A DNA stretch of 64,000 nt, from contig CAMYJH010000010.1 of NCBI GenBank assembly GCA_947258715.1, forward strand, positions 186,868 through 250,867, in the 5' to 3' direction. Position numbers and translations under genes: made by a program. The notes beneath the pieces were generated by a model. The model saw nothing but the letters and a program-made list of their open reading frames with translations. It had not been told where the DNA came from and did not search any database. Shown here in pieces: positions 47,450 to 56,820 of this stretch; the stretch's first letter is position 1; every line of letters starts with the position of its first letter. The stretch is from an uncultured Gammaproteobacteria bacterium. Lineage in GTDB: Bacteria > Pseudomonadota > Gammaproteobacteria > HK1.

Positions 47450-47878
47450 CATCGCTGCTTCTCTATTTCCCACCGCAACTGGGCGCTGATTCCACTACAT
47501 TTTTTTTTCGATTTGTCCTCTGCGACTCTGAACGATTATCCTTGAGCGGAGTGTCGAAAAGTGGTCTTTTTTCGACGGTATGCTCTCGGTACGGAGATGT
47601 GCCGGCATCGATCGAGCACTTAAGTGCTTGATCGATGAATTCAGGTGGAGACGGCGTCTTCGCCTCGAGCCCAGGTTGAAATTCGAAAGGAACTTGATTT
47701 TTGACCAGTTGCTTGGAGATCGGGGGTGGTGTCGGGCGTGTGCAGTTGTTGGTTCTAGCCTGCGCCAATCCCGAACGACGCTTGCCAGCGGCTGCGAGCT
47801 GAAGATCTTGGAGACTAAGCGGCGACCAGCTGCGGTATCATTTGTAATGGATGCAAAGTTGCGGTGGAGACAGAAAGC
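47450..47878. other. Non-coding gap between tRNA-Met and the helicase-nuclease region
   Basis: About 430 bases with no credible gene. It holds the inverted repeat GTCGAAAA..TTTTCGAC (near 47553-47577), the 32-base palindrome at 47606-47637, and the leader of the first coiled-coil gene with a GGAG site nine bases before its start. Confidence 0.5.
47606..47637. promoter_or_regulatory. 32-base near-perfect palindrome
   Basis: CATCGATCGAGCACTT and AAGTGCTTGATCGATG are inverted copies with one mismatched pair and no loop. It lies 240 bases before the first gene of the helicase-nuclease region. An operator or a site for a dimeric DNA-binding protein is plausible; there is no T run for a terminator. 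Confidence 0.5.
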
Positions 47879-48643
47879 GTGAACAACGAACCAGAAGTGA
47901 TTGACGACATTGATATTGAATCTGAAATTTCTAGCGATCAACCTCAGCCGAGTGGTGACGAGCACGCCTCGGCCAGCGAGGCGATTTCCGAGGATCCTCT
48001 GGCAGACACCCAGCTCGGACAGGATCTAGGTCAGCTTATTACGGAAATCCGGCGAGACGAGGAAAATTTCCAGCAGTCAGGCGAGGCGGCGGACGGCGAT
48101 CCGGAACCAGATCCCTTCGACCCGAATAATTTCAGCCTCGATACCTCGTTCAATTCCCCGGAAAGCCGACCCGGGTCCCCATGGGCAGTGGAGAGCCAGG
48201 GGGAAGAGGAAGTATCCGAAACCTTGTTAGGGGAAGAACCTGCGGACAGCGGGAGCGCTGAGGTCGACGAAATGGTTTCGGCAGCCGCCCTGGCAGCTGG
48301 CAGCGCGAGTCCGGAGAGCGACGACGCGGCCTCGGCGATCGCTCAGCTGGTGTCGGAAATCGAGATTGCATTGCAGCGCTTCACCCAGGCGGAACGACTT
48401 CGCGCCGATCAGCGCATCGCCGAAAGAGAAGCGCAGGTCGCTGAGCAGTATCGGAAAGTGACCAATCTCGCCGATAAAGTTGCTAAACAGAAAGCGCAGA
48501 TTCAGGAAGCGAGAAAAGAGCTGAAGGCGAAGCTCGAGCTGGCGGACCGACTGCATATCGAGTTCGACGGCATACGCCAGGTGCTGAATGGAAAGCTCGG
48601 TCTCCTGGAGCAACTGGAGAAGGAGGAGGAGGCAGCTGAATAG
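47879..48643 (+). CDS. Acidic coiled-coil protein A, paralogue of the protein at 54742
   Basis: The 254-residue protein belongs to no family I recognise. Residues 1-140 are acidic and disordered but include SEDPLADTQLGQDLGQLITE, which is conserved in the second paralogue. After AIAQLVSEIEIALQRFTQAE a long coiled coil runs to the end; its last 64 residues match the paralogue at 44 positions by hand alignment (LADKVAKQKAQIQEA; KLELADRLHIEFDGIRQVL). No signal peptide or membrane segment. The GTG at 47879 aligns with the GTG of the paralogue (both GTGAACA) and has a GGAG site. It probably works with the helicase-nuclease downstream. Confidence 0.75.
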   Translation: MNNEPEVIDDIDIESEISSDQPQPSGDEHASASEAISEDPLADTQLGQDLGQLITEIRRDEENFQQSGEAADGDPEPDPFDPNNFSLDTSFNSPESRPGSPWAVESQGEEEVSETLLGEEPADSGSAEVDEMVSAAALAAGSASPESDDAASAIAQLVSEIEIALQRFTQAERLRADQRIAEREAQVAEQYRKVTNLADKVAKQKAQIQEARKELKAKLELADRLHIEFDGIRQVLNGKLGLLEQLEKEEEAAE

Positions 48644-49326
48644 AGGGCTTGCCCTCGATTCGAGCTTTTGCAGGCAGTCAGACTGTCCGTTGACTCTCTT
48701 GACCCCGGCCCGCCGGCGGCGTAATTGCGTCCCGGCGGGTCGTTTCTATTTGAGAACGCTCGTGGCTGATTAGGCTCGTCTGCCGAGCGGAAATTCTGGA
48801 GCCAGGTCTCGTCTCTGCTCAGACGTCGCGCGAAGCGACCCCGAGGCACGCACGGCCGATGTTGACAAAGACGCCGATTAGGGGCGAAAGTGGGGTCCAC
48901 TTAACTTCCACTCTCGAGGTCAAGGAAGGCGATGGAACCCGCTGTGCGGCCACGGATCACTTGCCCGGATGGTGCAGAGATCCCGATAGCGAAAAACCCC
49001 AACCAGCTTTTTACGTAGCCTCCAATCAGATACGCCGGGTTCATCGAATATGCGCTGATCAGAACTGATCGTGTTCGAATCATCACCGATCGTCGCACCA
49101 TCTGACCCCACTCCGCGCATCGTTTCTGTATCGCACCACGCTGCTGTCCCCCGTCCCCGAGGGGTCGTCTCTTGCGCTGCGCCCGACGATGCCATCGACA
49201 ATCGCACGCTCGAGAAATTGCTGTCGCGCTCACGCCTAGCTCAGTCTCTGAAGTGGCTGGTCCGACCGTTCGTGCTCAGGGCCCCTTTAACGGTGCAATC
49301 CACGCCTGGCAATAGGATCCGTCGAG
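48644..49326. other. Gap before the helicase-nuclease gene
   Basis: About 680 bases. A minus-strand frame (48901-49233) shows a somewhat protein-like stretch but no family, start signal or partner, so I do not call it. The nine-base inverted pair AGTGGGGTC (48889-48897) and GACCCCACT (49104-49112) brackets 216 bases of it. Confidence 0.45.
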
Positions 49327-52300
49327 ATGATAGACCTCGGCGTCGTGCTCAAAAGACGGAAGGAAACTCTCGTGGCTGTCGACAAACACCTTCCAGATCG
49401 TGAGCAACCCGGTGGCGCGGCCGAAGCTGAGGCCCCGCTGCGCGCAAACGAAACGGAGGCGATGTCTTACGACGAGAGCTCGCAACGGGAAACCCCAGGG
49501 GACGGCTATTGCGAGCAGCAGCAAGGCGCAGGTGAGGTTGCCGAGACGCGACTTTGGCGCTGGCAGCGCAAGCTGCTGGATCTTTCGCTTCATAACAGGT
49601 TGCTCAATTTCAAGCCGACCCGGCGGTCGCTGAAGCTTTTTTGTCCCGATCCGCAATCCTTGGTAGGGAAACTCGAAGCCGGGGTCAGGGTAAAGATCGT
49701 CCCGACGCCGCAGGCATCGGCCAACGCGGAGCGTGATCCCGGTGGGGCGAGGTTCGAAAGTTCCGACGCAGGTCCAGGTGGTCATTTCGGAACAGAAGCC
49801 TTGCGACGTAACGAGATCATGGTCGACCTCGGGGCGGTAGACCTGGCTACCCGTCTTATTGAGCTATATCGAACGGCGCGAACGGATCTTCAGGAAGGTG
49901 GCGCAAACACGTTATTTCTGGTTCTCGGGTTTCTGCGGTGGAAACGCGATGACAAGGGTGAGCGGAGATTTCGAGCGCCGCTGATTTTGATCCCAGTGAC
50001 GCTTGATCGACAGAGTGTGCGTTCGGGCGTACGGATGCTGCTTCACGAGGACGAACCCCGCTTCAATACCACCCTTCTGGAGATGCTTCGGCAAGATTTT
50101 GGCGTTGCAATTAGCGGACTCGAAGAGTCGTTGCCCTCAATTGAAGGCAGGATTGACGTTGCCGAAGTGTGGAACCGGATACGCGGAGAGATAGAAGGCA
50201 TCGAGGGCTTTGAAGTCATTGAAGATGTAGTGCTCGGGACCTTCTCGTTTGCCAAGTATCTCATGTGGAGAGATTTGGTCGAGCGGACGGATCAAATTCT
50301 GGCCAACAAGCTTGTTCGGCATTTGACGCAAAGTCCGACCCACCAGTTCGAGGACAGTGGGGAATTTCCTGACCCCACTCGGCTCGACGAAGATTATTCA
50401 GCCGACAGTCTGTGCACTGTACTGTCTGCCGACTCTTCGCAGCTTTCCGCGGTAGCTGCATGCATGAGGCAGATGGATTTCGTTCTCATCGGGCCACCCG
50501 GCACGGGGAAGTCTCAGACCATTGCTAACATGATTGCGCACACGCTCGCCGAAGGCAGGACCGTGCTGTTCGTTTCAGAGAAGGTGGCGGCGCTGGATGT
50601 CGTTTACAAAAGGCTTCAAGAGGTGGGATTGGGCGAATTCTGCCTCGAGCTTCATTCGAGTAAAGCAAAAAAGGTCGAGGTTCTGGAGCAGCTCCGCGCC
50701 GCCTGGAGTTTGCAGGAATCTTCCGCCGAGGCTGAATGGAGAGACGAAGCGAATCGGCTGGAAGCATCGCGTGAGACTTTGAATATCTACGTCAAGCGAA
50801 TTCACCACCGCTACCGTAATGGCCTAACGCCTTTTCTCGGCTCGGGACGGGTGATTAGCGATATCGGGCAGCCGTTTGTCGAGCTTTCTTGGCCGTCAGC
50901 CGAAAGTCATGATGATGTTGCGTTGGAAAAGCTTCGGGATCTCGCCAAGCGTATGGACATTTACGCCACAGAGACCGGGAGCGTATCCGACAACGCATTT
51001 TACGCAATCCATCAATCTAGCTGGTCGCCTGCGTGGCAAAGAACCCTCGTAGGCGTGGCCGCCAAGATCGTCGAAACGGTTTCCGAAACCCGCGAGAAGA
51101 TTGCGGGTCTTTACGGTGCGCTGCGTTTAAAGCAACGCAAGTTGACGCTCGATCAACTGAGGGCATTGAAGCTGCTGGCCGCCACCCTTCCGCAAGCGCA
51201 CGGACGAGATCTGAGGTTCGGGCTCGGGCGCGGCGCACTGAGCACCGTCGCGCTACTGGATGACGGGCTCAAGTTGTTGCAGCTGTATCGAAAATTGGAA
51301 CGACGGCTGGCCCTTACATATGCCGAAAGGGACCCCGATGGGAATGTTCCTAGATCGCCGTCCTCGGGTTGGCAGGACGTCCGCTCCAGCTGGTGGCCGC
51401 GATCGGAATCGGTACGTCGCAAGATCCGCAACGCGATGATCACCCACGGGGGAGCGTCCGGTAGGGCCGACTACGGTCAGGACCTGAAACTGCTCTGGGA
51501 GCTCCAGGACACACGAAGGAAAATTGAAGAGCTTCAACCCGCTTTGCGCGAAGCTTCAAGCTGGCGTGGATTGGACACCGCAGTCGTACCGCTGAAGAAG
51601 GATCTCTACATAGTCAGACGTCTGCTTTACTCAATCGTCAATCTCGGGACTGAAACTAGATCATTGATCGAGGTCCATTCGGCCGTGCGGGATATCGTCA
51701 CCAAGGAGAACGATCTACTTGCTTTAGGCGCACCGGTAGGCGAGCTGTGCGCGGCGCTCAGCGATAGCCTGCAAAGCTTGGAAGGTATCGTCGAGGAATT
51801 CTCCGCGCTCGTGAACGTGAATGCGTATGAATGTATCCGCATCGGGGCTGAGGAGGATTGGCTGGAGGTTCTGAAGAGCGCGGCAAAGGATTTGGTCGCA
51901 AGAGAGGCGCAGCTCAATGCCTGGTGCGCGTGGCGAAGAGTCCGCGATGAAGCCGTCGCTGCGGGTCTCGGCCCGCTGGTTGCGGCGGTGGAGCGAGGGG
52001 ACGTCGCGCCGGGCTGGATTTTTCGGTGTTTTGAGTACTCCTACTGCCGCTGGTGGCTGTCGCAGGTGGTGCAGGCTGATTACGGGCTACGTAGCTTTCA
52101 TTCCGCAGAGCGCAACGAAAGGATTCAGGAATTCAGGGACCTCGACGACAGCTTTACCGAGCTCACCAGGCAGTATATTCGCGCCAGTCTGAGTTCCAGG
52201 CTGCCGGAGCGGAATGAAAGTACGCTAGCATCAGAGTTCGGCGTGCTCCGCCGGGAACTGGAAAAGAAGACGCGCCATAAGCCTCTGCGTCAGCTTATCG

Positions 52301-54357
52301 GCGAAATTCCGTCCGCGCTTACCCGCCTGACGCCCTGCCTACTGATGAGTCCCCTTTCCGTGGCCCAGTATTTGGGCCCGGGCCAGACCCTATTCGATCT
52401 GGTCATATTTGACGAAGCCTCCCAGATAACGGTCTGGGATGCGGTCGGCGCCATGGCCAGGGGCAGGCAGACGATCGTGGTGGGCGACCCTAAGCAGCTG
52501 CCGCCAACGAGCTTTTTCAGCCGTTCCGATGACGGTCTGGATGAAGCTGACGAATTCGGCGGTGACCTCGAGAGCATTTTGGATGAGTGCCTGGGCGCGG
52601 GTCTTCCGGCACGCAATCTGGAATGGCACTACAGAAGCGAGCACGAAAGCCTGATTGCGTTTTCGAATCATCGCTATTACGGCGGCAGCCTAGTTACGTT
52701 TCCGTCGCCGTTTACTTATGACAGGGCGGTGCGCTGCCGCCATGTTCACGACGGCGTATACGGTCGCGGCGGCACGCGCACGAACAGAGTTGAGGCCAGA
52801 GCAGTGGTGACGGAAGTCATCAAGCGCCTGAAGGATCCGTCGTTCGTGGACTCGAACCGTTCCATAGGCGTAGTTACCTTTAACGTTGAGCAGCAACGGT
52901 TGATTGAAGATTTGCTCGACGAGGAAAGGCTTAAGGATTCTTCAACCGAACAGTTCTTTTCCGAAGATCGGTTCGAGTCACTGTTCGTCAAAAACCTAGA
53001 AAGTGTCCAGGGAGATGAGCGCGATGTCATATTATTTTCGGTGACCTTTGGCCCTGACGCAGAGGGATATATCAGTATGAACTTCGGGCCTTTGAACCGT
53101 GACGGCGGCGAACGACGCTTGAACGTGGCAATCACGCGGGCACGCAGCGAGCTGCTTGTGTTCACAACTTTGCGTTCAGAGCAGATCGATTTGTCGAGGG
53201 CCGGGGGTGTCGGGGTGAGAGACTTCAAACATTTTTTGGAGTTCGCCGAACGCGGGCCACGTGCTCTTGCCGAATCTATCTACGGCTCGGTGGGCGAGTA
53301 CGCTTCACCGTTTGAGGGCGCCGTTGCGCGCTCTTTGTCAGAGCGTGGCTGGGTTGTGCACCCGCAGATTGGGGTCTCGGATTTTCGCATCGGTTTGGGC
53401 GTCGTTCACCCAGACAGTCCGGGACGCTACCTGGCGGGCGTGGAATGCGATGGAGAGACCTACCGTTGCTCGGCAACGGCCCGTGACCGGGACAAACTGC
53501 GCGAAGAGTCGTTGCGTCGGATCGGATGGAATATCGTGCGCGTCTGGTCCCTGGACTGGTGGCTCGATGGAGAGCGTGCCGCAGAAAGGCTGGACAGTAT
53601 TCTCACCGACCTGCTGGAGCGGTCTCGAGCGGAGGCGGAGGTGGAGAGTGTGGCATCGCTGCAAGAGTCACTGCGAAGACTGGCCATGGATGCTCGCGGA
53701 CTGCCGACCGCTTTACTAGAAGAATTACCGGCAGGGAGCGAAGATCAAAGCGATTCAGTAACGACATCTTCGTTACAGAGTGCGACTCGAGGTTCGGTGA
53801 CGACGTCCGCTTCGGTTGAGTTCGCGGTAACGAACAGCTACAAGGTTTGCGATCTCCCGGAGACCAGCAGCGCGGAGGAACAAGAGAGATTATTCGATCG
53901 CTCGCAAGATGATTCTGTAAAGGAAATGATCGACTTTGTGATCGCCGCCGAAGGGCCGTTGCGGGACGATTTGCTGGTCAAACGCGTGGTGCGAGGCTAC
54001 GGTTTTAAGCGCACCGGTCGAAAGTTGCGTGACCGCGTCCTGGATTTAACAACGTCACGCTATGAAACGACGTCGGACGCAGGCGGAGTGTTTTTCTGGC
54101 CGGACCACACGTCTCCGGAACAGTGGAAGACATTCAGGGCACCAGTGAAGGAAGAGGACTTTCGCCCAGTCGCCGAAATATGCTTCGAAGAGCTTGCGGC
54201 GCTCGCGCGTCAGATCCTGGACGTCGGCGCTGAGGATCCCGCGCGCGAGATGGCGCGGGTGATGGGGCTCGCTAGGATAGATTCCGCCACCAGGCGCAGG
54301 CTGGAAGACGTGCTGTCGCAAGTGGCGGCGCGACCTTCCGTGGACGAAACGGAGTAG
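49327..54357 (+). CDS. DUF4011-helicase-Vsr-like nuclease-DUF3320 fusion, likely defence protein
   Basis: The 1676-residue cytoplasmic protein opens with DUF4011-type sequence (RLWRWQRKLLDLSLHNRLLN, residues 75-94), then a split superfamily 1 helicase: Walker A GPPGTGKS (389-396), DEAS (1029-1032), GDPKQLPPTSFF, SVQGDERDVILFSVTFGP and NVAITRARSEL (1266-1276). A Vsr/DUF559-like nuclease follows with D1352 in SDFRIGL, E1373 in GVECDGETY and RRIGWNIVRVWSLDWW. DUF3320-like sequence ends it (about 1531-1670, VIAAEGPLRDDLLVKRVVRG). Relatives are often found in defence islands. The motifs look intact. A later ATG at 49462 is an alternative start; the first 70 residues are poorly conserved. It is flanked by two paralogous coiled-coil genes on the same strand. 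Confidence 0.88.
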   Translation: MIDLGVVLKRRKETLVAVDKHLPDREQPGGAAEAEAPLRANETEAMSYDESSQRETPGDGYCEQQQGAGEVAETRLWRWQRKLLDLSLHNRLLNFKPTRRSLKLFCPDPQSLVGKLEAGVRVKIVPTPQASANAERDPGGARFESSDAGPGGHFGTEALRRNEIMVDLGAVDLATRLIELYRTARTDLQEGGANTLFLVLGFLRWKRDDKGERRFRAPLILIPVTLDRQSVRSGVRMLLHEDEPRFNTTLLEMLRQDFGVAISGLEESLPSIEGRIDVAEVWNRIRGEIEGIEGFEVIEDVVLGTFSFAKYLMWRDLVERTDQILANKLVRHLTQSPTHQFEDSGEFPDPTRLDEDYSADSLCTVLSADSSQLSAVAACMRQMDFVLIGPPGTGKSQTIANMIAHTLAEGRTVLFVSEKVAALDVVYKRLQEVGLGEFCLELHSSKAKKVEVLEQLRAAWSLQESSAEAEWRDEANRLEASRETLNIYVKRIHHRYRNGLTPFLGSGRVISDIGQPFVELSWPSAESHDDVALEKLRDLAKRMDIYATETGSVSDNAFYAIHQSSWSPAWQRTLVGVAAKIVETVSETREKIAGLYGALRLKQRKLTLDQLRALKLLAATLPQAHGRDLRFGLGRGALSTVALLDDGLKLLQLYRKLERRLALTYAERDPDGNVPRSPSSGWQDVRSSWWPRSESVRRKIRNAMITHGGASGRADYGQDLKLLWELQDTRRKIEELQPALREASSWRGLDTAVVPLKKDLYIVRRLLYSIVNLGTETRSLIEVHSAVRDIVTKENDLLALGAPVGELCAALSDSLQSLEGIVEEFSALVNVNAYECIRIGAEEDWLEVLKSAAKDLVAREAQLNAWCAWRRVRDEAVAAGLGPLVAAVERGDVAPGWIFRCFEYSYCRWWLSQVVQADYGLRSFHSAERNERIQEFRDLDDSFTELTRQYIRASLSSRLPERNESTLASEFGVLRRELEKKTRHKPLRQLIGEIPSALTRLTPCLLMSPLSVAQYLGPGQTLFDLVIFDEASQITVWDAVGAMARGRQTIVVGDPKQLPPTSFFSRSDDGLDEADEFGGDLESILDECLGAGLPARNLEWHYRSEHESLIAFSNHRYYGGSLVTFPSPFTYDRAVRCRHVHDGVYGRGGTRTNRVEARAVVTEVIKRLKDPSFVDSNRSIGVVTFNVEQQRLIEDLLDEERLKDSSTEQFFSEDRFESLFVKNLESVQGDERDVILFSVTFGPDAEGYISMNFGPLNRDGGERRLNVAITRARSELLVFTTLRSEQIDLSRAGGVGVRDFKHFLEFAERGPRALAESIYGSVGEYASPFEGAVARSLSERGWVVHPQIGVSDFRIGLGVVHPDSPGRYLAGVECDGETYRCSATARDRDKLREESLRRIGWNIVRVWSLDWWLDGERAAERLDSILTDLLERSRAEAEVESVASLQESLRRLAMDARGLPTALLEELPAGSEDQSDSVTTSSLQSATRGSVTTSASVEFAVTNSYKVCDLPETSSAEEQERLFDRSQDDSVKEMIDFVIAAEGPLRDDLLVKRVVRGYGFKRTGRKLRDRVLDLTTSRYETTSDAGGVFFWPDHTSPEQWKTFRAPVKEEDFRPVAEICFEELAALARQILDVGAEDPAREMARVMGLARIDSATRRRLEDVLSQVAARPSVDETE

Positions 54358-54741
54358 AAAAACGGGGGAAGTCAACGTTTCCGAAGGCCACGCCTCGAAC
54401 ACCCCGCGACGAGTTCCAGCAGCCAGGCGCGAGCGCGCCCGCGGCCGCCTCTGGGCATGTTTCGGGATTTAGGTTCGTATGGCTTGTGACAGTGGTCTCG
54501 CTGAACGACAATCAGCAGCATAAAAGTCGACCAATGCCCGGTTGATTTGGCTATTATGATCTGGCCCTGGTCGCGCCGTCTCCAGGGTCGTTTTTCTGCC
54601 TCGTACATTCACCCGTGGGGGCCGGAAACCGTTGCCTGATCCGCCGCACTAATCCGTCTCGAGGCGGCGTTAATGAGTGGGTCTGCGCTGCACTGCGGCA
54701 TCGTCTATAGTTGATACTAAACTGGCGCCCTGTTTCATATC
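54358..54741. other. Gap between helicase-nuclease and second coiled-coil gene
   Basis: About 380 bases without a credible gene. TATAGT at 54708-54713 could be a -10 for the downstream gene. No T-rich terminator hairpin is seen after the helicase stop. Confidence 0.4.
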
Positions 54742-55509
54742 GTGAACACCGAGAAAGAAAAGCCCGACAACGACGAGCAAACCTCGACCGGTGACGAGAT
54801 TTCCGAGGATGCGCTGGGTGATACGCATCTGGGGAAAAACCTCGGACATCTGATCAGGGAAATTGGGCGTCAGCAGAAAAGGATCCAGGAGAAAGCCGCT
54901 GCCAAAATCACGGGTGGCGAGTTCCAGGACTCCGATACCGCTGACCGGATGGAGCGTCTTGACGAGGCGCTCGATGTTGTTGCTGCCAACAAGGACAATA
55001 GCAGCCCCGCCCTGGCGTTTGTGCAACACGGCAAGAAAGACGAAGCGGCTAAATCGTCAGCCGTAGCGGGATCTGGTGTCAGCGCCAGTTCTGCACGGAG
55101 CGACACTGGCGGCACATTGTCTGATGCATTGTCAGATATAGAAGCAACTTTGCAGCGATTCGCCGAAGTGGAGCGCCGCCGATATGAACAGGAGCTTGAC
55201 GACTGGAAAGCGAAGTTCAAGAAGGCGGCGATGATCGCCATCAAGAAGCAGGTGGAAACCGCCAAGGCAAACTGGGCGAGAAAGTCCTCCGAGAACGAAA
55301 CCAAAGTCGCCGAGCATTACAAGAAACTAAAAGCGCTTGCTGACAAGGTCGCCAGGCAGAAAGTGGAGATTCAGAATGCAAAGCAGGAGCTAAAGGAAAA
55401 GCTGGAGCTAGCTGACCGGCTCCATGTTGAGTTCGATAGCATCCGCCAAGTGCTTGACGGCAAGCTGGGAGTTCTGGACGAACTCGAAAAAGACAATGAT
55501 CAGTATTGA
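54742..55509 (+). CDS. Acidic coiled-coil protein B, paralogue of the protein at 47879
   Basis: The 255-residue protein repeats the plan of protein A: acidic start, the shared motif SEDALGDTHLGKNLGHLIRE (residues 21-40), a variable linker, TLSDALSDIEATLQRFAEVE, then a coiled coil to the end with LADKVARQKVEIQNAKQELK and KLELADRLHVEFDSIRQVL. It differs from A in a longer lysine-rich helix (FKKAAMIAIKKQVETAKANW). The start is a GTG without a clear ribosome binding site. The pair may form a heteromeric coiled coil serving the helicase-nuclease between them; this is inference from position and sequence. Confidence 0.75.
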   Translation: MNTEKEKPDNDEQTSTGDEISEDALGDTHLGKNLGHLIREIGRQQKRIQEKAAAKITGGEFQDSDTADRMERLDEALDVVAANKDNSSPALAFVQHGKKDEAAKSSAVAGSGVSASSARSDTGGTLSDALSDIEATLQRFAEVERRRYEQELDDWKAKFKKAAMIAIKKQVETAKANWARKSSENETKVAEHYKKLKALADKVARQKVEIQNAKQELKEKLELADRLHVEFDSIRQVLDGKLGVLDELEKDNDQY

Positions 55510-55527
55510 GCCCCTGTTCATTTCAGC

Positions 55528-56106
55528 TCATTCTATACCGCACTGCTTCATCAACGTCTTGGTCAGAGCGGCCGCCTGGAGCTTACGTGCGGGCGACATG
55601 CTGCTTGACATGATCTCGAGTATGCCGTTGGTGGACTGACCGTTAGCCTGCGCAACGCTCAGCCAGGCATAGGCGTAAACATCATCCAGCGGCACGCCTT
55701 TCCCCGAGGCGTAGAGAATCCCCAGATTGTATTGCGCTGGCGCGTCTCCCCTGAGTGCCGCCATTCGGTACCATTTGACAGCCTGTTCGAAGCTTTGTTC
55801 GACGCCCTGACCTTTGGCGTACATCTCGCCCAAGTAACTCTGCGCCGTGCGGTCGCCGGCTTCGGCAGCACGCAGATACCAAATGGCTGCGGTCTCGAGA
55901 CTGCGTGGCACACCGCTTCCGTTGTCGTACATCAGACCAAGATTGAACTGGGCGTCCACGTGGCCAGCTTCTGCCAAGGGCCGCCACAACGCGAAGGCAG
56001 TTTCGTAGTCGCCGCTGGCGGCGGCATCGACGCCGAATTCGAAATCGCCGGCGCTGGATAGCCCGGGCGTCATAAGAAGGAGGAGAAATACTGCGCGCAG
56101 CTCCAT
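55528..56106 (-). CDS. Sel1-repeat protein
   Basis: The 192-residue protein has a signal peptide (cleaved after LSSAG) and three to four Sel1-like repeats (AQFNLGLMYDNGSGVPRSLE; AQSYLGEMYAKGQGVEQSFE; AQYNLGILYASGKGVPLDDV), which are scaffold repeats related to TPRs. It is probably periplasmic. It converges on the coiled-coil gene B with an 18-base gap and is not obviously part of that unit. Confidence 0.85.
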   Translation of the reverse strand: MELRAVFLLLLMTPGLSSAGDFEFGVDAAASGDYETAFALWRPLAEAGHVDAQFNLGLMYDNGSGVPRSLETAAIWYLRAAEAGDRTAQSYLGEMYAKGQGVEQSFEQAVKWYRMAALRGDAPAQYNLGILYASGKGVPLDDVYAYAWLSVAQANGQSTNGILEIMSSSMSPARKLQAAALTKTLMKQCGIE

Positions 56107-56803
56107 GCTTCAGCTCCAGAACAACTGGGGCGGCATTTATGCTATCACTTGCCGTCTGCGTGGTCAGGAGTCAGCGATCGTTCGCAAGCAAGCAGTGACG
56201 AGAAACGGACAAGGCCAAGTCAATGGTACAACTTGCTCGGGCCAGTGAAGTGACCCTGGCTCGATGCCTGCGCTCAGATCGTCGAGTGGAACTTTAAACC
56301 CGCAAGTCGGCTAGCGGGCATTCCCCCGCCGATGATTACTCCTTGTCGGTGGCGATTCGCTGCTGAAGCCGCAGACGGGTGGCCGGGTGGCACCCGAGCA
56401 TCCAGGGGCGCGACTGCCTTCAGGCTGAGCGCGTGCCTGCGGACCTCGTCTTTACGTCAAGCCGAGCATCTCTGCGCCTGCGGTTTAGTGCCATGTGGTC
56501 ATGGAGCTCGCCCATCAGCTTTGCTCCAGTGGGATAAGAAAAGCATCGGCAACAACCCGTGGACCGACATGCCACCACTGGAATGGCGGCAGTAGTGGTG
56601 ACGCGCACGGCTTGGCTGAAGTGCTGGAAGAAATAAGTCTCCTCCACACGCTTTTTGATTGTGGGCTGAGAAAGTCTGTACGGTTGGAATCCCCCAAACT
56701 CGGCGCATTGCGAAATTCCATGCTCTGAATGGCGCAGGCATATTTTATTTTTATCCATCATATCTTAAAATCGTCGAAATCCTAACTAATATATGCCTAA
56801 CAT
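56107..56803. other. Non-coding gap upstream of the Lrp-type regulator
   Basis: About 700 bases. Frames on both strands are short and broken and I recognise no family; decayed gene remains are possible. The last 80 bases turn AT-rich, with TAATAT before the regulator. Confidence 0.4.
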
Positions 56804-56820
56804 TTGAAATATCATTTCAA
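56804..56820. promoter_or_regulatory. Perfect palindrome at the start of the Lrp-type gene
   Basis: TTGAAATATCATTTCAA is a perfect seven-base inverted repeat around ATC and ends on the A of the start codon. It is a good candidate autoregulatory operator. No Shine-Dalgarno sequence is seen between it and the ATG. Confidence 0.55.

Noticed and set aside
48901..49233. Minus-strand frame before the helicase gene with a partly protein-like stretch
   Set aside because: No recognised family and no start signal; kept only as a remark on the gap.
56420..56761. Minus-strand frame upstream of the Lrp-type gene
   Set aside because: Short, low-information sequence; resemblance to peptidase ends was too weak to support a pseudogene call.
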